A stretch of 64,000 nt of DNA from Amycolatopsis arida (lineage in GTDB: Bacteria > Actinomycetota > Actinomycetes > Mycobacteriales > Pseudonocardiaceae), in contig NZ_FOWW01000005.1 in the NCBI RefSeq assembly GCF_900115565.1, positions 62,001 through 126,000 of the forward strand, written 5' to 3'. A program made the position numbers and the translations under genes. Shown one piece after another: positions 8,411-16,328 of this stretch. The notes beneath the pieces were generated by a model. It had not been told where the DNA came from, did no database searches, and saw nothing but the letters and a program-made list of their open reading frames with translations. Positions within the stretch are counted from its first letter, which is position 1. Every line of letters begins with the position of its first letter.

Positions 8411-9667
8411 TCACGCTCCCGAGACCAGCGCGATCCCGACGGTGGTGTACCCCACCATGACCGCCAGCATCGGGAACTGGCCCACCTTGACGTAGGCGGG
8501 GCGCAGCACCTGCAGCGCCCGGTCGTGCGCCGCGGCCACGCCCACGACGTGACCGATCACGATACCCGCGACCTGCACGAACGCGATGGTCGACGCGGAC
8601 ACGACCGTGTAGTCGATGCCGGCGCCCGACCCGAGCAGCAGGTACCCGGCCTGGCCCTGGAACACGGCGAACGAGAAGTAGTGCGCCACCGTGTACCCGA
8701 CCGCGATCGGGATCAGCGAGTGCGCGAACGACCCGTACGGCTCGACCCCCTTGCGCAGGTAGGGCCGGGTGAGCCGGATCCCGCCGGCGTAGGCCAGCGC
8801 CACCACCGCGACGGCGCCAGCCAACCCGGCCGTGCCGAGCAACATCCCCGCCGCCCGCCCGGTCTCCCGGACCAGGTCGGTCCACACCGGCAACCGGGTC
8901 ACCCCGTCGAACGCGGTGGCCCCCAGCAGCACGAGCACCACCGGTGTCAGCCCCCGCCCGCCACCGGCGACCAGGCCGTCCAGCGGGTTGCGCAGCACCA
9001 ACCGCCCTTCCGTCCCGCGGCCGACCGGGGCGAGCCGCGCCAGCAGGTTCGCGTAGACCTCGAAGCCGTCGCCGCGGCCGAACCACCGCGACCCGTACAC
9101 CGCGCCGGCCGCCACCTGCACCAGGGTGTAGCCGGTGAGGAACACGGCGATCGCGCGTGGCGAGTCCGACCGGTCGTACACCAACTCCAGCCAGAGGAAC
9201 GCGAGCAGGCCGGCCACCGCCGGCCAGTACCCGAGCCGCGCGGGCAGCGGCAGGAAGGTCCGCCGCGGCACCAGCGCGGCGAGCGTGCGCAGCGGGTTGG
9301 CCAGCCGCCACGCCGGCCCGAACAGCAGGGACAGCGGCACCAGGCCGACCCAGAACCAGACGTAGAACCACGTGCTGGCCGGGTTGATCGCGGAGCTGTC
9401 CGGCCCGAGCCACGCCGCGGCCAGCAGCACCAGCCAGCCCACCAGCCCGGCGCCGCGCAGCACCCGGCGGGTGAGCGGCGCGTCGGCCACCCGCCGCACC
9501 CCGCCGGGCAGCGGGTGGCCGGCCTCGGCGCCGCGCAGCTTCGGCCTGGTCCAGAACGCGGTCAGCGCGAAGAACGACACCAGCACCGCGAACGCGCCGG
9601 CGTAGAGCGCCAGCCACAGCGGCACCGGCAGGTCGGCGCGCCCACCCAGCCCGTGGGCCAGGATCAC
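8411..9667 (-). CDS. Multipass membrane protein (about 10 helices)
   Basis: A 418-residue, very hydrophobic protein with many predicted membrane helices (for example LWLALYAGAFAVLVSFFAL, GLVGWLVLLAAAWLG and VAVVALAYAGGI). Loops carry His and charged residues such as YTVAHYFSFAVFQ and GHVVGVAAAHD. Relatives in databases are, as I recall, sometimes labelled fenitrothion hydrolase after a heteromeric membrane enzyme; I treat that label as weak. The GTG start overlaps the stop of the lipoprotein gene by 4 nt. The pairing with a cupredoxin-like lipoprotein suggests an extracytoplasmic redox, metal or substrate role, which is inference only. Confidence 0.75.
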   Translation of the reverse strand: MILAHGLGGRADLPVPLWLALYAGAFAVLVSFFALTAFWTRPKLRGAEAGHPLPGGVRRVADAPLTRRVLRGAGLVGWLVLLAAAWLGPDSSAINPASTWFYVWFWVGLVPLSLLFGPAWRLANPLRTLAALVPRRTFLPLPARLGYWPAVAGLLAFLWLELVYDRSDSPRAIAVFLTGYTLVQVAAGAVYGSRWFGRGDGFEVYANLLARLAPVGRGTEGRLVLRNPLDGLVAGGGRGLTPVVLVLLGATAFDGVTRLPVWTDLVRETGRAAGMLLGTAGLAGAVAVVALAYAGGIRLTRPYLRKGVEPYGSFAHSLIPIAVGYTVAHYFSFAVFQGQAGYLLLGSGAGIDYTVVSASTIAFVQVAGIVIGHVVGVAAAHDRALQVLRPAYVKVGQFPMLAVMVGYTTVGIALVSGA

Positions 9668-10080
9668 CCGCCCACCCGCAGCTGGGTCAGCAGGAGCTCC
9701 TGGTGGTGCAGCTCGACCTCGAACACCCCGGGGATCTGCGCGGTGAACGCGACCCGCGCCGGCACGCCGGGAACCAGCTCGGCGGTGCGGTCGTAGCCGT
9801 GCACGTGCAGCTCGTCGGCGGTGTCCGAGGTGACCTCGATGAGCACGTCGGCGCCGACCGGCACCTCGACCCGATCCGGCCCCTCGGCGCGGGCGCCGCC
9901 CCGCACGGCGAACCGGGCGGTGGGTGCCTCCTCCTGGACCGTGGTCGTGGTGGTCGCCGCCGGTGGCGTGGAGGTCCCCGGTGACTGCCCCGCGGAGTCA
10001 CCGGAGTCCCCGCAGCCGCTCAGCGCGAGCAGGGCCACGGCCGTGCCCGCCGCCATGCCCGCGAGGAATGCCCTACGCAC
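9664..10080 (-). CDS. Cupredoxin-like lipoprotein
   Basis: A 138-residue lipoprotein. The signal peptide ends in the lipobox ALSGC with Cys23 as the lipidated residue. A Thr/Pro-rich linker (STPPAATTTTTVQEE) and a small beta-rich domain follow. That domain resembles cupredoxins in its segments DELHVHGYD, FTAQIPGVFEVELHHQ and LLLTQLRV. It has His residues but no Cys in the mature domain, so a type I copper site with a Cys ligand is unlikely. The GTG start at 10080 lies 8 nt inside the end of the upstream hydrolase gene, and its stop overlaps the membrane protein start, so it is translationally coupled on both sides. Confidence 0.75.
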   Translation of the reverse strand: MRRAFLAGMAAGTAVALLALSGCGDSGDSAGQSPGTSTPPAATTTTTVQEEAPTARFAVRGGARAEGPDRVEVPVGADVLIEVTSDTADELHVHGYDRTAELVPGVPARVAFTAQIPGVFEVELHHQELLLTQLRVGG

Positions 10081-11038
10081 GCCGTCCCTGCCTCTCGGCC
10101 ACGGTGCGCACCAGTGTGACCAGCCGGGCGGCCACGCCGGCGGCCCGCTCGTGGGCCAGCATGTGCCCCGCGCCGGGGTAGCGGACGAACCCGGCCTCGG
10201 GCAGCTCGGCCGCGATCGCCTCGGCGTGCGGGAGCGGACAGAGCCGGTCGCGGTCTCCGGCGAGCACCACCGCCGGTTTGCCCCGCAGCCGCGCCAGCGC
10301 GACCCGCCGGTCGTGCCGGGAGATCGACTGCTGGAAGCCGCCCACGCTGGCCGGATGCGCGACGAGCAGCTGGGCCGCCACGTCCCGCACGTCCGCGCGC
10401 CGGGGGCGGCGGCCGAAGACCAGCAGCCGCGTCCCCGGGTACACGGTCGCGGGCCGCAGCGGCAGCCGGTCCTTGCGATGCCGCAACAGCAGCGCGGCGA
10501 GCCGGCGCTCGAACGCCGCCGCGCCGGTGCCCAGCACACCGGGAAGGCCGAGGGTGATGCGGTCCATCGAGCCACACGAGGTGGCCACGAACGCCACGCC
10601 GGCGACCCGCCGCTCGACCAGCTCGGGGTGCCGCTCGGCGAGCGCCATGATCGTCATGCCACCCATGGAGTGCCCGGCGAGCACGAGTGGGCCGTCCGGC
10701 ACCCGCGCGGCCAGCAGCTCGGCCAGGTCGTCGGCCAGCTGCTCGATGGTCGCGGTGCCAGGGCGCGCGGGTGCCGAGGCGCCGTGCCCGCGCAGGTCGT
10801 AGCGCAGCATCCTGGCCGGGGTGTCGCCCATCCGGTCGAACTCGTCGACCACCCTGTCCCACGTGCGGTGGTCCTGGGTCCAGCCGTGCACGAGGACGAG
10901 CGTGAGCGGGGCGGCCGCCGGCCCGCTCGACCTGACGTGCAGCGCCGTGCCGTCGCTGGTGACGAAGCGGTGCTCGCGCACCGGGTCCCAGGGGGCCGGT
11001 GGCCGCCCGGCGACCGGCCTCGCCTCGATCGCGGTCAT
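10073..11038 (-). CDS. Alpha/beta hydrolase in the AurF-like operon
   Basis: 321 residues from the ATG at 11038, which lies 16 nt after the stop of the oxygenase gene. The catalytic machinery is complete: HGWTQDHRTW (oxyanion region), GHSMGG with Ser124, AGDRDRLCP (acid) and GAGHML (His). A charged, Arg-rich insertion (RHRKDRLPLRPA and GRRPRRADVRD) lies in the cap region and may define the substrate pocket. No signal sequence is present. Its tight placement after an N-oxygenase-like di-iron protein suggests it acts on a product or substrate of the same pathway; this is inference. Confidence 0.85.
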   Translation of the reverse strand: MTAIEARPVAGRPPAPWDPVREHRFVTSDGTALHVRSSGPAAAPLTLVLVHGWTQDHRTWDRVVDEFDRMGDTPARMLRYDLRGHGASAPARPGTATIEQLADDLAELLAARVPDGPLVLAGHSMGGMTIMALAERHPELVERRVAGVAFVATSCGSMDRITLGLPGVLGTGAAAFERRLAALLLRHRKDRLPLRPATVYPGTRLLVFGRRPRRADVRDVAAQLLVAHPASVGGFQQSISRHDRRVALARLRGKPAVVLAGDRDRLCPLPHAEAIAAELPEAGFVRYPGAGHMLAHERAAGVAARLVTLVRTVAERQGRRA

Positions 11039-11054
11039 CGTCGACCTCGCCCCG

Positions 11055-11969
11055 CTACGTCGCCGGCAGCAGGTGCGAGTGGCGCCACAGGTGCATTCCC
11101 GGCGCGCCAACCAGGCCGTTCTCCTGCAGGAACGGCATGATCTTGCCGCCGGCGTAGCGCATCGTCTCGTGCATGTGCGGGTTGCTCCACGCGGTCCGGA
11201 ACCCCTCCCGCGGGCTGATCCCGACGGACAGGTACACCCGCGGGTTGATCAGCGACCGGGTGATGGCGAACGACACCAGCGCGATGAGGTAGCGCTGGTA
11301 GAGCAGCTCCGGCTTGCTCAGCTTCGCCATGCCGCGCTCGACCTCCTCGCGGGCGAAGGTGACGTGCCGGGCCTCCTCGAGCACGTGGATCCGGTTCACC
11401 ATCCGCACGAGCGGCTGGATGTCCGGGTCGTTCATCTGGTCGCGCTGGAGCCGGTCGAGGATCTCCTCGGCGACCAGGATCGAGCCGTACAGCGCCGGCC
11501 CGTAGCCGATGGTCGGCAGCACCTTGGCCACCTCGCGCAGGAACCGCGTCGGGCCGTACACCGGTACGCCGAGCCGCTCGGACATCCGCCCGAACATCGT
11601 GGAGTGCCGGCACTCGTCGGCGACCTCGGTGAGCGCGTACTGCGCGTGATTGGTGGTCGGGTCGCTGTTGTAGACGACCTTGAGCAGCATCTGCATGAGC
11701 AGCACCTCGAACCAGATGCCCGAGGTGGCGATGCTGGCGAGCTCGTGCTTGCCCAGCTCGATCCGCTGCTCGGGGGTGAGCCGGTCCCACAGGTGCGTGC
11801 CGTAGAGGCTGCAGCGGTGCTCCGGGATGAAGTGTTTGCCCTCCACCAGCGGCGCGCCCCAGTCGATGTCGACCTCGGGGTCGTAGAACTTGTTCGCCGA
11901 GGACTTGAGGAGTCGCTCCGCGGTCCTCTCGCGGGTGGGGTCCTTGAGCGTCCGCGTCAACGCCGACAC
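11055..11969 (-). CDS. AurF-like di-iron oxygenase
   Basis: 304 residues from the GTG at 11969; the start is uncertain and a TTG at 11960 is possible. A helical bundle carries ferritin-like metal ligands in the order expected for the AurF (p-aminobenzoate N-oxygenase) family. Glu119-x2-His122 is in DECRH, Glu168 in VAEEIL, and His195-x3-Glu199-x2-His202 in HVLEEARH. The spacing of the last three sites equals that in AurF as I remember it. Members oxidise amines or other substrates with O2 at a di-iron centre. It is the first gene of a minus-strand operon with a hydrolase, a cupredoxin lipoprotein and two membrane proteins, and is divergent from a TetR gene. Confidence 0.85.
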   Translation of the reverse strand: MSALTRTLKDPTRERTAERLLKSSANKFYDPEVDIDWGAPLVEGKHFIPEHRCSLYGTHLWDRLTPEQRIELGKHELASIATSGIWFEVLLMQMLLKVVYNSDPTTNHAQYALTEVADECRHSTMFGRMSERLGVPVYGPTRFLREVAKVLPTIGYGPALYGSILVAEEILDRLQRDQMNDPDIQPLVRMVNRIHVLEEARHVTFAREEVERGMAKLSKPELLYQRYLIALVSFAITRSLINPRVYLSVGISPREGFRTAWSNPHMHETMRYAGGKIMPFLQENGLVGAPGMHLWRHSHLLPAT

Positions 11970-12011
11970 CGCCTTCCAAGAGTTTCGACACCCAGATCGT
12001 GTGTAACCTCT

Positions 12012-12024
12012 GGTAACAGTTACC
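12012..12024. promoter_or_regulatory. Palindrome GGTAAC-A-GTTACC, probable TetR operator
   Basis: A perfect 13-bp palindrome lies in the 74-bp gap between the divergent di-iron oxygenase and TetR genes. It is embedded in two direct copies of ACCTCTGGTA. Its position and symmetry fit an operator for the adjacent TetR protein controlling both directions. Confidence 0.65.
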
Positions 12025-12043
12025 TCTGGTAGCATGCTGCCTC

Positions 12044-12817
12044 ATGGTCGACCGTGTCAAGCGCAACAGGAAGCAGGCCAGCGCCCGCGACGGCGTGCCC
12101 ACCGGCGACGCCCGCAAGGACCGCTGGCGCAAGCACCGCGTCGCCCGACGGAAGGAGTTCGTCGAGGCCGCGCTGCGGGCACTGGACGAGCACGGACCCG
12201 ACCTCGGCATGGACCACGTCGCGGCGGCGGCGGGGGTCACCAAGCCGGTCTTGTACCGGCACTTCGAGGACAAGGCCGACCTCTTCGTCGCGCTCGGCCA
12301 GCGCGGCACCGAGATCCTGCTGGAGCGGCTGATCCCGGCGATCAACACCGAGCTGGCGCCGCTGCCGCGGATCCGGATGGCCATCGACGCCTACTTCACC
12401 GTGATCGAGGAGCACCCCAACCTGTACCGGCTGCTGGTCCGGAAGTCCTTCGCCGAGAAGCCGGTGGACTCCGACATCGTCGCCGAGGACAAGGAGCTCA
12501 TCGCGACCGCGCTCACCGCGCTGTTCGGCGACTACATGCGGATGTTCGGGATGGACTCCGGCGCCGCCGAGCCGTGGGCGTACGGCGTGGTCGGCATGGT
12601 GCAGAACACCGGCGACTGGTGGTTGGAACGCCGGTCGATGAGCCGGGACAGCGTGGTGGAGTACCTGACCCAGATCATCTGGGCGGCCATCGACGGGCTC
12701 ACCCGCGCCCAGGGCGTGGTGCTCGACCCGAACGTGCCGCTGGAGGAGAACAAGGTCGTCCGGATGAGCCGGCAACGCGACCGGACCGACCAGAACGACC
12801 AGACCGAGGCCGGCTGA
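12044..12817 (+). CDS. TetR-family regulator divergent from the AurF-like operon
   Basis: 257 residues. An Arg/Lys-rich N-terminal extension (about 1-35) precedes the helix-turn-helix (MDHVAAAAGVTKPVLYRHFE, about 56-75). The C-terminal ligand domain includes YFTVIEEHPNLYRLLVRKSF and a Trp-rich helix GDWWLERRSM. No clear ribosome-binding site precedes the ATG. A TAGCAT box 8 nt upstream suggests a leaderless or nearly leaderless transcript. It is predicted to repress the divergent oxygenase operon and itself through the palindrome at 12012. Confidence 0.9.
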   Translation: MVDRVKRNRKQASARDGVPTGDARKDRWRKHRVARRKEFVEAALRALDEHGPDLGMDHVAAAAGVTKPVLYRHFEDKADLFVALGQRGTEILLERLIPAINTELAPLPRIRMAIDAYFTVIEEHPNLYRLLVRKSFAEKPVDSDIVAEDKELIATALTALFGDYMRMFGMDSGAAEPWAYGVVGMVQNTGDWWLERRSMSRDSVVEYLTQIIWAAIDGLTRAQGVVLDPNVPLEENKVVRMSRQRDRTDQNDQTEAG

Positions 12818-12859
12818 ACCCCGGCGAGCGGGCCCCGACGAACGACCGAGGAGACGACG

Positions 12860-13183
12860 ATGAGCGAGCACGACGAGGACGGCTACACCGGGCCGGCGAC
12901 CCTGGTCGTCGAGGACACCGAGATCCCGGTGGAGGTGGAGCTGCGCGGCCACTTCCAGCCGATCGACGGCTACTACCACTGGTACGGGCGGGTGAAGGCG
13001 AACGACCGGTTGGCCGAGCTGGCCGGCGGCCGCAAGAAGCCGGCGGAGATCCACACCCCGGAGGGCAGCGCGAAGGGCGAGGTGTCCGACCCCGACCCGT
13101 GGGACCGCTACCGGATCATGGGCACCAGCACGCCCCCGTTCGCCGTGCCGCGCTCGCTGGACGAGATCGAGGCCACCGGGTAG
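12860..13183 (+). CDS. DUF4873 domain protein
   Basis: A 107-residue protein that is nearly all one domain, matching my memory of DUF4873: TGPATLVVEDTEIPVEVELRG, then HFQPIDGYYHWYGRVKAN. DUF4873 occurs alone and as a C-terminal domain of some flavin monooxygenases; its function is not established. GAGGAG lies 7 nt before the ATG. It follows the TetR gene by 42 nt on the same strand, so it is likely co-transcribed with the regulator. It may therefore belong functionally to the oxygenase cluster. A strong hairpin follows it. Confidence 0.8.
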   Translation: MSEHDEDGYTGPATLVVEDTEIPVEVELRGHFQPIDGYYHWYGRVKANDRLAELAGGRKKPAEIHTPEGSAKGEVSDPDPWDRYRIMGTSTPPFAVPRSLDEIEATG

Positions 13184-13191
13184 GGAAACGG

Positions 13192-13226
13192 CGCGTGCCC
13201 GGCCGTCGGGGACGGCCGGGCACGCG
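13192..13226. terminator. Strong 16-bp hairpin between convergent genes
   Basis: Arms at 13192-13207 and 13211-13226 (core CGTGCCCGGCCGTC / GACGGCCGGGCACG) pair perfectly around a 3-nt GGG loop. It lies between the DUF4873 stop and the DUF3107 stop, so it can serve both strands. There is no U-tract, as is common for actinobacterial terminators. Confidence 0.75.
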
Positions 13227-13258
13227 GGGATCGAGGAAGCCTTCTGGTGACGGCCTGG

Positions 13259-13489
13259 CTAGTTGCCGACGACGAAGCCGACCTTGCGCACGTTCGACGG
13301 CGCGACCTCGACATAGGCGATCCGGTCGGCGGGGACGAGGAACTTCCGGCCCTTGTCGTCGGAGAGGCGGAGCAGGGCGTCGCCGCCGCTCAAGGCCTCC
13401 GAGACCAGCGCCTCGACCTCGTCTTGCGACTGGCCGCTGGACACCACCAGCTCGCGCGGGGTGTCCTTGATCCCGATCTTGACCTCCAC
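13259..13489 (-). CDS. DUF3107 small conserved protein (Rv3208A-like)
   Basis: A 76-residue protein from the GTG at 13489, which has GGAGG 8 nt upstream. It begins VEVKIGIKDTPRELVV and continues with SQDEVEALVSEAL and GRKFLVPADRIAYVEV, the recognisable pattern of DUF3107. From memory, the M. tuberculosis homolog is TB9.4 (Rv3208A), a small cytoplasmic protein of unknown function near rhlE. It lies downstream of the ferritin-like gene on the same strand (38 nt gap), so the two are probably co-transcribed. Confidence 0.9.
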   Translation of the reverse strand: MEVKIGIKDTPRELVVSSGQSQDEVEALVSEALSGGDALLRLSDDKGRKFLVPADRIAYVEVAPSNVRKVGFVVGN

Positions 13490-13527
13490 GTGCAACCTCC
13501 GCCTGAGAACATCCGTGCCGGTACAGG

Positions 13528-14184
13528 CTATCCGAGCCCGAGCACCTGCATCCGCTTGGTGTGACCCTGCTGCAACCGCCGGAACAGCCCGGCTATTCCG
13601 GACAGGTCCCCCGAGCCGGCCACGATCAGCTCGGCGAGGCCGTCGCGCTCGGCCACCACGTACTGGGCCTGGGTCAGCGCCTCGCCGAGCAGCCGACGCC
13701 CCCACAGGGCGAGCCGGTCGCGCTGCTTGCCGTCGGCGGCGATCGCGGCGGCGACCTCCCGTTCGGCGAACGCCGAGTGCCCGGTGTCGGCCAGCACGGT
13801 GAGCACGAGCTCCTTGGTCTCCGGATCGAGCCAGTTGGCGATCTCCCGGTACAGGTCCGCGGCCAGCCCGTCACCGACATAGGCCTTCACGAGTGATTCC
13901 AGCCACGATCGCGGCGCGGTGGAGGCGTGGAACGAGTCGAAGTGGCCGACGAACGGGCGCATCGCCTCCTCCACGTCGACCCCGTGGTCGGCGAGGTAGC
14001 GCTCCAGCAGCCGGTAGTGGCCGATCTCGGCGGCGGCCATGGACGCCAGCGCGGCACGTCCACCCAGCGTGGGGGCACCGCGCGCGTCCTCGGCCAGCCG
14101 GTCGAACGCGGACAGCTCGCCGTAGGCCAGCACGCCGAGCAGGTCCACCACACCCTCGCTGATGTTCGCCGCTGCCTCGCTCAC
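13528..14184 (-). CDS. Ferritin-like fold protein (Rv3210c-like)
   Basis: About 218 residues from the GTG at 14184; a GTG at 14193 is also possible because no good ribosome-binding site marks either. It is an all-helical protein with ferritin-like features: [36 protein letters not shown] and [18 protein letters not shown]. Scattered Glu/His pairs (EIGH, Glu in [13 protein letters not shown]) could bind a metal. The family was named from structure-based annotation; no enzyme activity is known to me. It is divergent from rhlE, as Rv3210c is from Rv3211. Confidence 0.8.
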   Translation of the reverse strand: MSEAAANISEGVVDLLGVLAYGELSAFDRLAEDARGAPTLGGRAALASMAAAEIGHYRLLERYLADHGVDVEEAMRPFVGHFDSFHASTAPRSWLESLVKAYVGDGLAADLYREIANWLDPETKELVLTVLADTGHSAFAEREVAAAIAADGKQRDRLALWGRRLLGEALTQAQYVVAERDGLAELIVAGSGDLSGIAGLFRRLQQGHTKRMQVLGLG

Positions 14185-14594
14185 GGAAGCCACCGTAGAG
14201 CAACTCCGCGCACCGGCGATCACCGCGACGCGCGCGCCGGCTCACCGCGTGCCGCCACCGTCGCGGTACACTGCACGTGATATTGACCGAGCTTCCACGC
14301 TGCGGCTCCTCCTTCGTCCGGGAGAGACACCCGACGAGGAACGTCGACATGGCCCGCGGCATGGAGACAACGTGGGGACGACCGGCCGCCGGCAGCAGAC
14401 CTGCATCCGCCCGGACCGGACGAACCCGCCGCGCGGACCCGCGCCGGGCGACCCCACAGGAAGACAGTGCGCGTGCACGCCTCGAACGGCATTCCCGCCG
14501 GCGGTGGCCCGGCTCCTCGACGAGCCGGCACCCGGGTGGTCGAGTGTCGCGCGACGACTGGCCGTGCGCGCTGGTACCGAGAGAGGCGATCACC
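14185..14594 (+). other. Long leader and divergent promoter region before rhlE
   Basis: About 410 bp separate the ferritin-like start from the helicase coding region. No gene with convincing codon use was found here. The stretch is less strictly GC-patterned at third positions and includes TTGACC and several GGAG-type sequences (AGGAACG, GGAGACAACG). It may be a long untranslated leader of the helicase, or the helicase may start further upstream than I placed it. Confidence 0.5.
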
Positions 14595-16289
14595 CTGACC
14601 GCGAACACCCCACAGCCCGAGCAAGATCCCACCATCGACCCGGTCGAGCTGGAGCACAGCGAGATCGGCGTCCCCGACACCGACCCTTCGCACCCGCTGC
14701 GGGCCGACGCCCCGGTGGAGCCGCAGGCCCCCACCTTCGAGTCGTTCGGCGTGCGCCCGGAGATCGTCCGCGCGCTGCGCGAGGCCGGCATCGAGCGCAC
14801 CTTCGCCATCCAGGAGCTGACCCTGCCGCTGGCGATGGGCGGCGAGGACGTCATCGGGCAGGCCCGCACCGGCATGGGCAAGACGCTCGGCTTCGGCGTC
14901 CCGCTGCTGCACCGGCTCGAGCTGCCCGGCGACGGCACCCCGCAGGTGCTGGTCGTCGTGCCGACCCGCGAGCTGTGTCTGCAGGTCACCCACGACCTGA
15001 CCGACGCCGCCAAGCACCTCGGCGTGCGCACCCTGGCGATCTACGGCGGCCGCCCGTACGACACGCAGATCGCCGCGCTGCGCAAGGGCGTCGAGGTGGT
15101 CGTCGGCACGCCGGGCCGGCTGCTCGACCTGGCCGAGCAGCGGCACCTGGTGCTCGGCAAGATCAAGGGCCTGGTGCTGGACGAAGCCGACGAGATGCTG
15201 GACCTCGGCTTCCTGCCGGACATCGAGCGGATCCTGCGGATGGTGCCCGAGCAGCGGCAGACCATGCTGTTCTCGGCGACCATGCCCGGCCCGATCATCA
15301 CGCTGGCCCGCACGTTCCTGCACCAGCCGACGCACATTCGCGCCGAGGAGAACGACGCCGGCGCGGTGCACGAGCGCACCACGCAGTTCGTCTACCGGGC
15401 GCACTCGCTGGACAAGCCCGAGGTGATCGCGCGGATCCTGCAGGCCGAGGACCGCGGCCTGACGATGATCTTCACCCGGACCAAGCGCACCGCGCAGAAG
15501 GTAGCCGACGACCTGGCCGAGCGCGGGTTCGCCGCCGCCGCCGTGCACGGCGACCTGGGACAGGGCGCCCGGGAGCAGGCGCTGCGCGCGTTCCGCAACG
15601 GCAAGGTGGACGTGCTGGTCGCCACCGACGTCGCCGCCCGCGGCATCGACGTCGATGACGTGACGCACGTCATCAACTACCAGACGCCGGAGGACGAGAA
15701 GACCTACGTGCACCGGATCGGCCGCACCGGCAGGGCGGGCAAGACCGGTGTCGCCATCACCCTCGTCGACTGGGACGACGAACCGCGGTGGAAGCTCATC
15801 TCCGACACGTTGGGCCTGGAGATCCCGGAGCCGGTGGAGACCTACTCCACCTCGCCGCACCTGTACTCCGACCTGGGGATCCCCCCGGACGCGACCGGGC
15901 GGCTGCCGCTGGCCAAGCGCACCCGCGCGGGCCTGTCCGCCGAGCACGAGGAGGACATGGGTGGCCGGCGGCGTGGCCGGTCCGGCCCCGACACCCGGTC
16001 CCGCTCGCGGAGCCGGCGCCGGACGAGGGGTGGCGGCGAGTCGACCGCGCGGGCCGAGTCGGCCGAAGGGGCTCCGGAGCAGCGCGGGGACGGCGCCGGC
16101 TCGGGGGAGCGCCGCCGGCGGCGGCGGACCCGCGGGGGCGCCAGCAGCAAGCCGAACGGCGAGCCGTCGAGCGGGCCCGACAAGGCCGAGGCCGGGTCCG
16201 GGGAGAGCGCCGAGCGGCCGGCACGGCGTCGTCGGCGCCGGCGGCCGGAAGCGGCCAACAGCGCCAACACATCGCCCTCGGCAGACTGA
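14595..16289 (+). CDS. rhlE: DEAD-box RNA helicase RhlE-like
   Basis: About 564 residues. All helicase motifs are present: FAIQELT (Q motif), ARTGMGKT (Walker A, about 90-97), PTREL, DEAD (196-199), SATMPG, and HRIGRTGRAGK (motif VI). The C-terminal 130 residues are a disordered Arg/Gly/Ser tail (SRSRSRRRTRGGG, RRRRRRTRGG) typical of RNA-binding extensions. The enzyme unwinds RNA with ATP and, in mycobacteria, associates with RNA decay machinery. The start is uncertain: AGAGAGG sits 8 nt before a CTG at 14595, whereas the nearest in-frame GTG (14544) and upstream ATGs lack good sites and give a non-conserved N-terminus. Confidence 0.9.
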   Translation: MTANTPQPEQDPTIDPVELEHSEIGVPDTDPSHPLRADAPVEPQAPTFESFGVRPEIVRALREAGIERTFAIQELTLPLAMGGEDVIGQARTGMGKTLGFGVPLLHRLELPGDGTPQVLVVVPTRELCLQVTHDLTDAAKHLGVRTLAIYGGRPYDTQIAALRKGVEVVVGTPGRLLDLAEQRHLVLGKIKGLVLDEADEMLDLGFLPDIERILRMVPEQRQTMLFSATMPGPIITLARTFLHQPTHIRAEENDAGAVHERTTQFVYRAHSLDKPEVIARILQAEDRGLTMIFTRTKRTAQKVADDLAERGFAAAAVHGDLGQGAREQALRAFRNGKVDVLVATDVAARGIDVDDVTHVINYQTPEDEKTYVHRIGRTGRAGKTGVAITLVDWDDEPRWKLISDTLGLEIPEPVETYSTSPHLYSDLGIPPDATGRLPLAKRTRAGLSAEHEEDMGGRRRGRSGPDTRSRSRSRRRTRGGGESTARAESAEGAPEQRGDGAGSGERRRRRRTRGGASSKPNGEPSSGPDKAEAGSGESAERPARRRRRRRPEAANSANTSPSAD

Positions 16290-16328
16290 GCGCGTCAAGC
16301 GTCGTCCGGCGTCAGGGGTAGGTGTTCG

